From: Eleginops maclovinus
Lineage: Eukaryota > Chordata > Actinopteri > Perciformes > Eleginopidae
Reading direction: 5' to 3'
Assembly: GCF_036324505.1 (NCBI RefSeq)
Contig: NC_086356.1
Span: 19,529,528 to 19,593,527 of the forward strand
Length of the DNA stretch: 64,000 nucleotides
Shown: positions 1 to 11,213 of the stretch, in pieces
Layout: each line of letters opens with the position of its first letter
Position numbering within the stretch: position 1 is the stretch's first letter
Position numbers and translations under genes: made by a program
The notes under the pieces: generated by a model
The model's database searches: none
Told to the model about the DNA's origin: nothing
What the model saw: only the letters and a program-made list of their open reading frames with translations

Positions 1-429
1 TAATACTGTGACTAATACATTGTTCCCTCCAGCAGAAAAGATGTCTCTGTGTCTCCCTCTGTTCACTCCTCTCTGTCTCTCTGTGCAACAACATTGTCAC
101 ATTTTAACATATTGGTTGTGAGGAGAGTGGGTGGGAGCGCCGACTCTTCTTAAGAATGTTTTTTTATCCGTCTATTTGTACGGAGATGTTTGTTTTCAGC
201 ATGCTAATCTAGCAGTCAACAGTGGTAAAGCCCAACTTGTGTGTTCCAGAGGCCTGGGGATCTTTTGATCAGACCAGCGCTTCCCGCTGCACTCCCTTCA
301 TAAACCCTAGCGAGGCTTGTTTGCAGCTGCACACACTGTATGCACAGGCTGTACTGTATGCTTTCACATGCTGACACACACACTAAGCAGTACTTTATTT
401 CACTGAACAGCATTTCATTTTACATAGCT
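1..429. other. no gene or repeat recognised
   Basis: AT-leaning unique sequence. Short open frames here have no family resemblance and no splice context that I can support. Confidence 0.5.
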
Positions 430-850
430 CATCTAATCTTATTGTATTCTACGTGTACAGTTACAACAGTCAACGTTCTCTAGCAGCTCTTTTATTTCTA
501 CTCTGTTTGTTCTTGCACTTTTTTATATATTTATTTTATTATTTTATTAAATCAAATCAAACCAAATATTGTTTATATGGCACTTTTCCTACGAAAGGTA
601 ACTCAAAGTGCTTCACAAACCAAACACATAAACAATTTACACATAAAAACAATACTATCTCCTTTTCCCAGTAACACTCAATACCAACTCCTATATACTG
701 TATATACATATTAAAACAAAATACATCTAATCAAATAAAGTATCTTATATGTATTTATGTTGCATTGTTAGTGGAGTCCCAGATTTTCGATGTACTATAT
801 AACTATGCTGTGCATGTGACAGTAAAGCCTTTGAACTTTGATCTTGAACA
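430..850 (+). mobile_element. non-LTR retrotransposon 3'-end relic, interrupted
   Basis: The right end (about 790-840) reads gcatgtgacagtaaagcctt followed by a short TTGAA-type tail. This is the same kind of LINE 3' end seen in reverse at 33868-33905 (ttttattggtcatatgcaca). The left part (about 460-545) includes a TTTGTTCTTGCACTTTTTTA stretch like the 3' UTR of that element. A second repeat (545-720) lies between the two parts, so this is a nested, non-coding relic. The LINE clade cannot be fixed from the tail alone. Confidence 0.5.
545..720 (+). repeat. interspersed repeat with CAAAGTGCTTCACA core
   Basis: About 110 bases (aaatcaaatcaaaccaaat, then ggtaactcaaagtgcttcac and cacataaacaatttacacat) recur at 8990-9100 with few changes. 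Shorter forms of the core occur at 30760-30800 and 51190-51240. Such 'small cell-size/caaagtgctt' strings are typical 3' tails of fish LINE/SINE families. It appears to have inserted into the surrounding LINE tail. Confidence 0.6.
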
Positions 851-1019
851 CCTGTGCATTGCAATCCTCACACAGCCACAGAAAGATGTCTTTGTCCAAA
901 TTCTGATATTGAAAGCATGAGCATGAAGGTACCGCACACCCACATGAATCCATTCACAGTGGCTTTAAAGAAGAAAAAAACCTACTACCATTCAACTTTA
1001 CCATGCACTCTGTGGGGTT

Positions 1020-1020
<1 letters not shown>

Positions 1021-1109
<89 letters not shown>
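1021..1109. repeat. (AC)n microsatellite
   Basis: Uninterrupted AC dinucleotide tract of about 44 units. A second, imperfect AC-rich patch lies at 1258-1280. Confidence 0.98.
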
Positions 1110-1876
<767 letters not shown>

Positions 1877-1966
1877 TTTCTTCTCACTTATCCTCATGGA
1901 TGGAGTGCTGAGCAGACGAAGGGAAGGGGGCCAGTGTGCATCTCCAGTCGTATCGGATTCTCATAA

Positions 1967-3175
1967 GTGTGTGAAAGAAGAGAAGCGGAAGTATCACAGT
2001 TTTGTCATCGAGCCCCCACGGCTTAAATTTTCCAGATTAAAGAGTCCGGAAAGACGGCCAGTGATTCAGGACCATCGCATTGTGCAATGTTTGTTTGTTT
2101 GTGAAGAAGGTGGTGTGTATTTGTGTTAGTGTTGATAGTGTGGCTGAGGCAAATTAGATTTTTACACCTTATCTAACAGCTACAGTTTACATGTTTTAAT
2201 ATGCATGTGTTGAAGGCTTTATTAATCCCTCACATCTTTAAAGAAAACCCAGCAGAAACAATGTCCCTGTTACCAGAGTAACAAGGACAGCCACACTGTG
2301 AACAATTGTCACTTGAACTGGACCCTGAGATCCCTCTCAGTGGCGTGGATTATCCTGAAGAACCTGGATACAGTCTCTGGAAACACATGTTGCTGTTGAA
2401 TTTTTTTTTTTAGGTATAAGGCTTGCATTATCTATGGTGTTAATGTTCTTATTCGCAACAAACCCCGTGTTCAGAAGCAATTCATTCAGAAGCATAAAGA
2501 CGTTTGTCATACTGTAAAGCTTTCATCACTAAAATGTTTTGGTGTTTGACACATTTCCGAGAAGCTGCTTGAATTCAGAGCCAGAGGGGTCACATATGGG
2601 CCAATCACAGGGTCCATTTCATTCTCACAGCTGCTTCCTCCTTGCTTGTCATCCGGGAATCCAGGTGTTTCTTACTTATATAGTGAAACTAGAAATGGTG
2701 AGTAACCCAAAGTTTTATGTTTGGATACGTAGGATATATAGTACGGGTCCCCAGCACATAGAAACTGCCAGATGCTAACCTGCATATGTTGGGCGATTTG
2801 CATATTTAGAATAAGGTGGGTAATTTGCAATAATTACCATTATATGTTCACTATAGTAAAAAAAAAATGTCTTGGCAGATTTGATACAATATTGGACTGG
2901 TTTTGGGGTTTATTGAGGATGCAGAGTCCATTTCTGATATTTACAGGATCCAAAATGGCCGTTTTAACAAGAAAGTGGTTTTGTACTCTCTGTGGACTGA
3001 TTTTGATGAATTTGGGGTCAATTTTGAAGTTTTAGGGGACTCTGGATAATTTGGATCGGACAGACTTCTTATCTATTTGAAACCAAATTGTCCACAGTAG
3101 AGTCAATCATTTTCATCGTGTGCTCTCTATATCCAATTGTCGCAACATGGTCGTCAAAATCAATCCACAGATCAT
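1967..3175. repeat. duplicated block, copy A
   Basis: Three segments of this block recur in the same order and orientation at 7827-8302: 1967-2118 (gaagagaagcggaagtatca onward), 2537-2577 (acatttccgagaagctgctt) and 2914-3165 (attgaggatgcagagtccat onward, including ccaattgtcgcaa). A fourth segment, about 2735-2830, recurs inverted at about 8318-8415. No coding homology, terminal repeat or target duplication was found. It could be an old segmental duplication or an unrecognised non-autonomous element. The pair brackets the L2, LINE and Tc1 insertions between 3.2 and 7.3 kb. Confidence 0.75.
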
Positions 3176-3189
3176 TGTGGTCTTCTGGT

Positions 3190-4950
3190 TGTCGGGTAAA
3201 GAGACTCTACAAAAGAACTGGCCTCACCGTCCATCGTGAGGCTTATCAGGACCATGAAGTCCTATAAAGAAGCTCTCTCCCAGACTAGGTCTTTATACTA
3301 CTCCACCCTCATTGGCAACCAACACAACATTAACAGGCTTCTTCGCCCCCTCGATCCCCCTGATCCTCCAGGTGCTCTTGACCTCTGCTCCAAGTTCCTG
3401 GACTTCTTCCAGGCCGAAGTGGATTCCATCCACCAGCAGCTTCTGGTGCCTCTACCCCGCATTCCAACCACACAAAAGCCACAAGGCGCTGCACGCCTAT
3501 CTAAGTCCTGGAAAGAGCAGTTGCTGCCCAACTCCAACAACACATGTCCAACCACGAGCTCTATGAACCCCTTCAGTCTAGCTCCAGAGCCCACCACAGC
3601 ACAGAGACTTCCCTCATCAAAATCAAAAATGATCTCCTCATCGGATCTGATTCCGGCCTCATCAGTATTCTCATTCTCCTGGATCTCTCCGCAGCCTTTG
3701 ATACCATATCCCACACTATCCTGCTCAGCCGCCTGTCTGACCACCAGTGACACAACTCTTGCCTGGTTCGAGTACTAACTCTCGAACCGACAACACTTTG
3801 TCACCATCAGTGACTGCAGTTCCCCATCAGCCCCTGTCAACCAAGGTGTCCCTTAGGACCCCTCCTCTTCACCATCTATATTCTCCCACTTGGTCAAATC
3901 ATCCGCCAACATGGTCTGAACTTCCATTCATATGCTGATGACACACAGCTCTATCTCTGCACAAAATCATCCACTCAACCCCCCCATTCAATGCCTTGTC
4001 AACTTCCTATAGGACATCAAAAACTGGATGTTGTCAAACCTACTCAAACTTAACAGCACAAAAACAGAGCTCATGGTTGTGGCTCCCAAATCACAACTCT
4101 GGAAGGTTGGAAATCTGCTCCTCTCCGTGGACGGCTGCTCCATTTCTCCATCCCCTGAAGTCTGCAACCTGGGGGTCATCCTGGACACAACCTTCTCCTT
4201 CCAGGCTCACATCAAATCGGTCACTAAATCTGCTTTCTCAAATCTTAAAAACATCTCCCGACTCCGGCCTTCTCTCTCCGACTCTGTGGCAGAAACGCTC
4301 ATACATGCCTTCATCACATCCCGATACTACTGCAATGGAGTCCTCTCCGGGGTTCCCAGCAAAACCCTGGAGAGGCTCCAGCATGTCCAAAACTCTGCCG
4401 CCAGAGTTCTCACCCGCACCAAGCCATGGCAGCACATCACCCCCACCCTCATCCACCTTCACTGGCTCCCAATCAAGTCCCGGATCAATTTCAAAACCCT
4501 CTTCCTCGCCTACAAGTCTCTCCATGGCCTCGCTCCACAGTACCTATCAGACCTCCTCCATTCCTACACACCTACATGGAGTCTGCGGTCCTAGGACACG
4601 GGCCTTCTCTCTATTCCCTGCACTCGCCTCCGAACCGTTGGTGAAAGGGCTTTCAGTGTTGCGGCCCCCACCCTCTGGAACGCTTTCCCTGCAGAGATCC
4701 TCAATGCTGCCTCCCTGGACATTTTCAAATCCGCATTAAAAACTCACCTCTTCACCATAGCCTTTGACCACTAACTCATTTTAGTTTTCTATTTTATTTT
4801 ACTTTATTTTTCTAATCTTTTATCTGCCCTAGTTTTTTGTTTGTTTATTTGTTTTCTGTCTGTCCTCACAAAATGGAAAGTGGTCTTGGGTACCTAGAAA
4901 GGCGCTATATAAATTCAAATTCTTCTTCTTATTATTATTATTATTATTGT
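3190..4950 (+). mobile_element. L2-like non-LTR retrotransposon, 5'-truncated relic
   Basis: Carries the linker, reverse transcriptase and C-terminal part of an L2-type ORF2, then a 3' UTR ending ggcgctatataaattcaaat and a TTC/ATT simple tail (4920-4948). Short-repeat 3' ends of this kind are usual for L2-clade elements. The endonuclease part and 5' end are absent, so it was dead on arrival or later truncated. It lies directly before another LINE relic (4960-7335) and after duplicated block A. Confidence 0.85.
3236..4774 (+). pseudogene. L2-like ORF2 (reverse transcriptase) fragment, frameshifted
   Basis: The element's replication enzyme would nick DNA and copy its RNA into the target. Only part is left here. 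In order: a pre-RT linker (3236-3480, KSYKEALSQTRSLYYSTLIG); after a frameshift, the finger/palm start AHHSTETSLIKIKNDLL with motif [11 protein letters not shown] (3544-3720); a degraded GVPQG region; motif C YADDT intact near 3930; then a long C-terminal frame 4028-4594 ([39 protein letters not shown]). A last frameshift leads to FSVAAPTLWNAFPAEI and a stop at 4772-4774. At least four frame breaks rule out function. The motif pattern fits the L2 clade better than RTE or L1. Confidence 0.85.
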
Positions 4951-5178
4951 TGTAGCATGCCATAAACCCCCTCTTTGTTAAGCAGAAAACGGTATTTGTA
5001 GAACTTTTTATAAAAAAGTGTTGGAAAAGGAGCAGGAGGAAGCTAAAGTTTATTAATTCCCTCCCCTTACTCAACTGCTAATAGTCCTTTAAATAATTTC
5101 TTGGTTATAAATAAATGCTTTTATGTTTCTATATATTAAAAAAGAAATATATTACATACATACATTTACAATTATATA

Positions 5179-5207
5179 CAGTGGTATGCAAAAGTTTGGG
5201 CACCCCT
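5179..5207 (+). repeat. Tc1 copy 1 left outer terminal inverted repeat
   Basis: 29 bases that are the reverse complement of 6800-6828. It is preceded by TA at 5177-5178 and its related inner repeat is at 5371-5390. Confidence 0.95.
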
Positions 5208-5577
5208 CTGAGATTTCATGACAATTTGCTTTTCCTTTATAATAGAAGATCACAGCAACAACATTTGTTTTCCTACAAAGATGTAGACGTTTTAGTGTTT
5301 TCCAGACCAAAATTCTTAGGGTAGCATTACATAGTTTTATTATAATAAAATAAAATGCAAAAAATGGGATGTGCAAAAGTTTGGGCACCCTTATAAATAG
5401 CATTCATTTCAACACCTGTACGGATTTATAGCTGACAGGTTGCTGCACAAAATTGCTTTGATTAGCTCATTAGACCTTCAATTACAAAGACAGGTGGAAC
5501 CAATCATGAAAAAGGCTATTTAACATAGGTAATAGCTGGCTGTGCCTGGCCTAGGTTCTTTCTTAGGGAGTGGCAAG

Positions 5578-6600
5578 ATGGGGACCTCAAAACAACTCTC
5601 CACTGACCTGAAAGCTAAGATAATCCAACATTATAAATTAGGAGAAGGGTACAAAAAATTATCTGACAGGTTTAAACTGTCTGTCTCCACAGTCAGAAAC
5701 GTAGTTGTGAAATGGAAGGCCACAGGAACAGTCCGTGTGAAGGAAAGATGTGGTAGGCCGACAAAAATAGGGGAAAGGCACAGGCGAAGGATGGTGAAAA
5801 TGGTCACAGAGAAGCCACAGACCACCTCCAGAGAACTACAACAACATCTGGCTTCTGATGGTGTAGTTGTTCACCGTTCCACAATCCAGCGTACTTTGCA
5901 CCAGGAAGAGCTCATTGGAAGGGTGATGTGCAAAAAGCCTTTCCTGAGTGTTAATCACAAGAAGAGTCGCATGAGGTATGCAAAAGCACATCTGGACAAG
6001 CCAGAAGCATTTTGGAACAAAATACTGTGGTCAGATGAGACCAAGATTGAGTTATTTGGTCATAACATGAACAGGTATGCATGGCGAAAAAAACACACTG
6101 CATTCAATGAAAAGAACTTGTTGCCCACTGTAAAATTTGGTGGAGGATCTATCATGTTATGGGGCTGTGTGGCTAGCACAGGTACTGGAAAACTTGTTAA
6201 AGTTGAGGGCCACATGAATTCCTTACAGTACCAGGAGATTCTTGACAAGAATGTTCTAGAGTCAGTCACAAAGTTGAAGCTACGCCGGGGTTGGATTTTT
6301 CAGCAGGACAATGATCCTAAGCACCGATCAAAATCCACCAAGGAATTCATGCAGAAGCACAGGTACAATGTTCTGGAATGGCCATCCCAGTCCCCAGACC
6401 TTAACATCATTGAAAATGTATGGATTTATTTGAAGAAGGCTGTCCATGCACGGAGGCCAAGAAACCTGACTGAACTGGAGACGTTTTGTGTGGAAGAATG
6501 GGCCAAAATACCACCTGCCAGGCTTAAGGGACTTGTCTGTGGCTACAGGAGGCGTCTACAGGCCGTTATTGCAGCAAAAGGAGGCAATACTAAATATTAA
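5578..6600 (+). CDS. Tc1-like DD34E transposase, intact
   Basis: 340 aa, a usual length for Tc1 transposases. It would bind the terminal repeats and cut and paste the element at TA in the nucleus. Residues 1-110 hold two helix-turn-helix (paired-like) regions (LSTDLKAKIIQHYKLGEGYK; TTSRELQQHL...HRSTIQRTL) with a basic GRPTK-type linker near 59-63 and a basic RHRRR stretch at 67-71. The catalytic domain has WSDET (D153), the glycine box KFGGGSIMLWGC (187-198), QQDNDPKH (D244) and SPDLNIIENVW (E279), with exactly 34 residues between D244 and E279. I chose the ATG at 5578 (MGTSKQ), not the in-frame ATG at 5542, because Tc1 proteins begin this way and the second copy has the same ATG. There are no frameshifts or internal stops. 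Confidence 0.96.
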   Translation: MGTSKQLSTDLKAKIIQHYKLGEGYKKLSDRFKLSVSTVRNVVVKWKATGTVRVKERCGRPTKIGERHRRRMVKMVTEKPQTTSRELQQHLASDGVVVHRSTIQRTLHQEELIGRVMCKKPFLSVNHKKSRMRYAKAHLDKPEAFWNKILWSDETKIELFGHNMNRYAWRKKHTAFNEKNLLPTVKFGGGSIMLWGCVASTGTGKLVKVEGHMNSLQYQEILDKNVLESVTKLKLRRGWIFQQDNDPKHRSKSTKEFMQKHRYNVLEWPSQSPDLNIIENVWIYLKKAVHARRPRNLTELETFCVEEWAKIPPARLKGLVCGYRRRLQAVIAAKGGNTKY

Positions 6601-6799
6601 TGGAATTATTTCTTAGGGGTGCCCAAATTTATGCACATGCCTATTTTTGTTTGAATGCACATAAACATGTTTCTGTTTGACCAATAAAAGTTATTTCACT
6701 ACTGAGATGTTTCTGTTACCATAAGGTATAACATATGTTAAAATGAAGTTGCTGCTTCAAAAGCTCAGCAAGTGACAAACTGATGCAGTGGTTTTCCTA

Positions 6800-6828
6800 A
6801 GGGGTGCCCAAACTTTTGCATACCACTG
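6800..6828 (-). repeat. Tc1 copy 1 right outer terminal inverted repeat
   Basis: Reverse complement of 5179-5207, followed by TA at 6829-6830. Confidence 0.95.
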
Positions 6829-6904
6829 TATCATCCTAGATCTATTGTCATTCCTATGTCTTTTCAAGAAAGTGTTTCTGTAGATCCTTTTCAAACTGAT
6901 TTAT

Positions 6905-7335
6905 GTTTATGCTTTGTTTTCACTCCAGCTCCAAACCATTCTACAAAATCACCCTCAGATTGCTATGCACGTACTTCTCCGAGTCGTTCTGACGTTGAAG
7001 TTGTTTAAATTGTAGTTCTCCTCTCAAATTATACCCATCCTATCTTTCCATGAACATTTTCTGTGTATTCCGGGAGTAGATTAGGTCTTGCTTTGTACAT
7101 GATTTGTGCAGTTTTCAATTTAACCAGATACGTGAACTTCAGAGTATTAGACTTCAAGAATAATGAATTGATGTCCTTAAGATGTCCAACATTAATGATT
7201 GTTCTTATTGCTCTTTTTTTGATTGTCTTGATTTCCCCAATATTGCTATAGTCTTAGCTAGTTTTGCTTTAACATGATTGATATGTGGTTTTCAGCAGAT
7301 TTGGTCATCTAAATCCACACCACCACAGTTAGATA
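6905..7335 (-). pseudogene. LINE ORF2 C-terminal fragment, decayed
   Basis: Minus-strand translation gives KPHINHVKAKLAKTIAILG (about 7310-7250), then after a frame change IKTIKKRAIRTIINVG, then LKFTYLVKLKTAQIMYKA and NLLPE (to about 7060). The next part (6905-7035) still reads NLRGELQFKQL in one frame and FNVRTTRRS in another. These are the conserved post-RT blocks of jockey/CR1-type ORF2 proteins ('KTIAIL', 'QKRAIR', 'NLLP', 'VRT'). There are stops, a deletion between the first two blocks, and frame changes, so it is non-functional. Confidence 0.65.
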
Positions 7336-7826
7336 ATGATTATGTATGAACTGATATATGACTATGAAGATTCTATGTTCATACAACTGCTGATAATGGA
7401 CTTGGCTGCTGAATTTCCTACGGTTTAGGCTATAAAAAGTCACAAGGTAACATGCGCAATAGTTATTGTTGAACAAACTCAATTATTTAAACACACATAT
7501 AATAAAAGACGTATAACTAGCATTTGCTTCTTCTAGACTTCTATACAATCCAGTCGAGTATCCCCCTGCTACGAGAGGAAAGTATAAGGGACTTTTGCAT
7601 TGGCTACTTCACTACCTCAGCCTGAAGCAGCACTATTATATGCTTCTATTTATTCACTAACTTTCATGAGGCTGCTTTTCAGATTTCTGGCTTTAGATGT
7701 GTACTTATTTGAATTTGATTTTAATAGCTTCATGCGTCCCTCTTTATTTATTTGGTTAGTCTACTCAATGAATGTGTTGTTTATCTGCACCGCCCTGTGC
7801 AGATAAAACAGTGTGTGAAAGTGTGT
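7336..7826. other. no gene recognised
   Basis: AT-rich unique sequence between the LINE relic and duplicated block B. Nothing with family resemblance was seen. Confidence 0.5.
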
Positions 7827-8420
7827 GAAAGAAGAGAAGCGGAAGTATCACAGTTTTGTGATGGGGCTCAAATTTTCCAGATTAAAGAGTCTGGAAACAC
7901 GGCCAGTGATTCGGGACCATCGCATTGTGCAATGTTTGTTTGTTCGTGAAGAAGGTGGTGTGTATTTTTGTTAGTGCCTATGGTGTGCAGTAAACTTCCC
8001 AGATGGTTCTGATTAGCAGACTGAATTCTTCTCATTGACTTTGTTTTGGTGTTGGAGACATTTCCGAGAAGCTGCTTGAACCCGTCCTGTTTATTGAGGA
8101 TGCAGAGTCCATTTCTGATATTTTCAGGATTCAAAATGGCCGTTTTAACCAGAAAGTTTTGAAGTTTTAGGGGTCTCTGGATCAGACTTCTTATCTGTAT
8201 GAAAATAAATTGTCCACAGTAGAGTCAATCATTTTCATCGTTTCCTTTCTGTATCCAATTGTCGCAAAATGGTAGTCAAAATCATCCCACGGAGAATATA
8301 ACTATTGATACTTTCTGGTTTAAACTGCCATTTACGCAAACTATGTTAATTGTGCAAATTGTCCATATGTGAGTTAACATCCGGCAGTGTCTGTACTGGG
8401 GACCCCGACTATACATACAA
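7827..8420. repeat. duplicated block, copy B (rearranged)
   Basis: Counterpart of 1967-3175. Segments 7827-7977, 8044-8082 and 8092-8302 follow copy A in order. The segment that lies between the second and third parts in copy A (about 2735-2830) is missing there and appears inverted after the third part, at about 8318-8415 (gttaacatccggcag, ctggggacccc; copy A inverted reads gttagcatctggcag, ctggggaccc). Copy B is shorter and about as diverged throughout as an old duplication. Confidence 0.75.
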
Positions 8421-8989
8421 CTTTGTGGTATTGCACATGTCCGGGTTCACAGTGCTGGCAAGTAGACAAGCCTGCACACATGACACACACAGCAGCTGAG
8501 TCTAACTGTGTGTGACAGTATGTGTGTTTTCATGCAGTTTTATGACCTTGTTTTTACCTGCGGGATGACAGAAGGCCCTCACATTGGGGCGCTTTCTCTG
8601 TCTGCATCAAAAAGTTTACCCCCCCTTTTGATTCTTCAAGGACGATATATTTCCATTCTGTCTGTGCACCAAGGGTATTTATTTTTACAACACAGAGGTC
8701 TTTTAAACAAAGAATGATAAAGATGTTGAACAGGGTGTCGGGATGAACTGATTCCTGCTGCCTCCTTAAGCAGGGAGGAGGGTTAGAGGATAGAGAGATG
8801 AAAGAGTAGTGAGTGATGGTGAAGATCTCTGCATTGTTAACCTCAAGGCACGTTGTTTTCCTCGCTGGAATACAGACAGGCTGCTTCCCACTCAATCACG
8901 TTATCTCAGCTGACCTCCTGTTACCCTGATAAAAATACTCCCTCTCAAATAGATCCAATTATTGGGAAACAAGCAGGGATGAGATGTTA
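8421..8989. other. no gene recognised
   Basis: Unique sequence with a short CA-rich patch near 8475. No supported coding or repeat content. Confidence 0.5.
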
Positions 8990-9130
8990 AACCAAATCAA
9001 ACTTCATTCATACAGCACCTCTCATACACTAAGGTAACTCAAAGTGCTTCACAAACCAAACACATAGACAATTTACAAATAAAAACAAAACTATTTGTTT
9101 TTATTTGTAAAAGGTAATACTCAGAGTAAC
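8990..9130 (+). repeat. interspersed repeat with CAAAGTGCTTCACA core
   Basis: Same family as 545-720: ggtaactcaaagtgcttcac, aaaccaaacacata and caatttacaaataaaaac align with that copy. It carries an extra local inversion (9072-9111). Confidence 0.65.
9072..9111. repeat. perfect 18-bp inverted repeat, 4-base loop
   Basis: Arms 9072-9089 (TTTACAAATAAAAACAAA) and 9094-9111 are exact reverse complements around ACTA. The related copy at 545-720 lacks the second arm, so the hairpin arose locally in this copy. Confidence 0.9.
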
Positions 9131-10763
9131 ACATAGCTTGTGATTAAAATCATTTAAACAGTTAAAAAAGAAAAACATATCATAATTCAAAAGAAGAATA
9201 CACAATATAAACAGTTTGAATGTTTTATAAAAGACCAGCGGCAACAGAAATAAAGACATATGCTATGGTAGAAGAAACAAGTAAAAATATGAAATACAGT
9301 TGTAATGAACTGTTGTTCAGGTTTGAGCATTGACCCCCCCTCTCTCCCCTCCTCCTCACCCTTCTCTGTGGAGCCTGCCTGTTGCGCAATGGGCCGTAAT
9401 TTTTTCCAGCTCTTGTTCGGACATCTTTTTTGTGTTTAATCGTGGGAGATTGAGAGGATTAAATTGGAGATTACGTATGGCGGGATTACACTGACCCCGA
9501 TATCACGAGGCCTCTGGGACAGGATGAGGGGGAAAGAGGTGCAGCCAAGGGAGGTGGAGGAGGGTGAGAACCATGGGACCTGTCGAGGTACACGAGGGTG
9601 AATAAAATGACGAGAACTAGAGCTGGAAGGGGAAGAGAGGGAGATGGAAAAGGGATTTGGGAGATAAATGTGTGGGATCATGAGATGTGCAAGGAATAGA
9701 AAAGATGTTGGAGGCATGAGAAGGGAAAGGGAGGTAGATGAAAGGACAGAAAAAGTGTAGCACCATCAAAGTTAAAGAAAAATGTTTTATTTTGATAGTC
9801 TTGGCCATCCTTCCATTTTGTATGATTATGCATACCAAGTTAACAGCTCTTAAAGAAGTTTGAAAGGGAGAAAACCATGTGCAGTCAGGGGATCAAACAG
9901 GTTTTGAATAAATCTCCAGGTTGGCCAAACCTATTTAGAAAAACCCAAACCTTTTCCCATGCAGTGCCTTTGCTTTCAGTTTTACCAAAACCAAAAATGC
10001 TAAAGTATTAATCAAAGGCACAATGAGTAGGAATTGTTTTTACAAAACTCAAAGGTAACAGGAGAAAAAAAATTCCAGATTACATTTTTTTGTAACTTTG
10101 TTTAACATATGCCAAACTTTGAGGTTGGCATATGTTTGCATGTCTGGCTCTGTGAGTGTCATTTTGGTATGTGTCTCTTGGATATATGCTTATGATCTGG
10201 CACTTAGTCGCTTTGTTTTCCATCAAATTGGCACCAAGAAACCTCACAAACACAGCGAAATAAGAAAATCCAGGCGAATGGCTTCTAGTGGGTCATAAGT
10301 GATGATTGACGGGGGTTGTTTTATATGTTTATACATTGTTTCTTTTAGGGAAATCCTACTTATTGTGATGTAAATTGCAAACATTATAGTTACCTAGATT
10401 TTCATTAACTAAATATAATGTTTCGTTGGGTTACAGGTGATTTTACAAAAAACATGTTATGTTCTGCAGGAAAATATTTCTCTTTCCTGCTCTTTATTGG
10501 ATGTTCAGGTAGTCTAAACTCCAGAAGCTTCAGAAAAACTCATTACCTCTTTATTACATGTCTTCCACATGGTGCAACAACTGGTGAGCATGTTGACTGT
10601 TTGCCGAGAACATGTTGCCTCAGTCCTTTACTGTTACATAATCAGCTGGAGAGTTTTCAACAACACAGCATATAACATTGGCTTCAATAGCTAGCTAGCT
10701 ACAGATGAGTCATTTCAGAAAACTGTATCTGTCTCTGTCTGTGTGAAATCAATAACCCATTTT
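9131..10763. other. no gene recognised
   Basis: Unique AT-rich sequence with a purine-rich part at 9440-9760 (GGGA/GAGG-type). Open frames here are short and have no domain features. Confidence 0.5.
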
Positions 10764-11213
10764 AAAGAGGCACTGTTATGCTTTTGGGGGTTTTTCCCTT
10801 TCCTGTAGCGTGTTATATATGGGTTTTAGTGCATGTAAATAATCTACAGAGGCTAAAACACCTGTGTTCCCTCTAGAGGGCGTTTCTCTCCCACACACTC
10901 CCCCCCCCTGCCTGAAACACTGTGTTTACTTCAATTACATAGTGACATCACTATGTAACATGTGCGCTTCTATTGGCTAGCGCTCCAACACATTGTACGT
11001 GACGGGACATTTGTTAGTGGTTGACCAATCACAACAGAGCCAACCAGCTAACTAATCAGACTAGACTGGGCTCTGGTTTCAGACAGAGGGTGAAAAGACA
11101 GGCAGTTTGAGGGGGAAAAAATTAGCTTTTTGAACATTAAAGAATGGGAACATGCCACAGCAGAGAAACCATTTACAAATATTAAACCAAAAATTAGCAT
11201 AATATGTCCTCTT
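10764..11213 (+). mobile_element. TTAA-type MITE, full-length copy
   Basis: 450 bp, non-coding. It begins TTAAAGAGGCACTGTTATGC and ends AGCATAATATGTCCTCTTC, so its ends are imperfect inverted repeats (AAGAGGnnnnnTTATGC). Internal landmarks recur in at least nine other places in the window: agtgacatcactatgtaaca, cttctattggcta, caacacattgtacgtga, gggctctggtttcagacaga and gggtgaaaag. TTAA abuts the ends of several copies, which fits piggyBac- or Kolobok-mobilised MITEs; the source family is not identifiable here. Confidence 0.85.

Larger units (their letters stand above)
5179..6828 (+). mobile_element. Tc1/mariner element, complete, copy 1
   Basis: A 1650-bp element flanked by TA on both sides (5177-5178, 6829-6830), the Tc1/mariner target. 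The outer terminal repeats (CAGTGGTATGCAAAAGTTTG...) match over 29 bases. Inner repeats at 5371-5390 and about 6617-6636 carry the same GCAAAAGTTTGGGC-like core, giving the four-site IR/DR layout known from fish Tc1 elements. One full transposase ORF lies inside. The copy at 53331-54980 has the same length and is nearly identical. It inserted into an older LINE relic. By sequence it may be autonomous; activity cannot be shown here. Confidence 0.97.
4960..7335 (-). mobile_element. minus-strand LINE relic split by a Tc1 insertion
   Basis: Read on the minus strand, 7335-6831 encodes decayed ORF2 C-terminus. After the Tc1 element, 5176-4960 looks like the 3' UTR: ggagcaggaggaagctaaag and tttattaattccctcccc on the plus strand, which is the 'lag' signature seen upstream of the tail of several fish LINEs. 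The Tc1 element sits in a TA between them, so the LINE is older than Tc1. The clade is uncertain; it is not the same family as the two L2-like relics. Confidence 0.6.

Noticed and set aside
5542..5577. Upstream in-frame ATG as transposase start
   Set aside because: The family protein starts at MGTSKQ (5578); the extra 12 codons are leader sequence, and the second copy also has the ATG equivalent to 5578.
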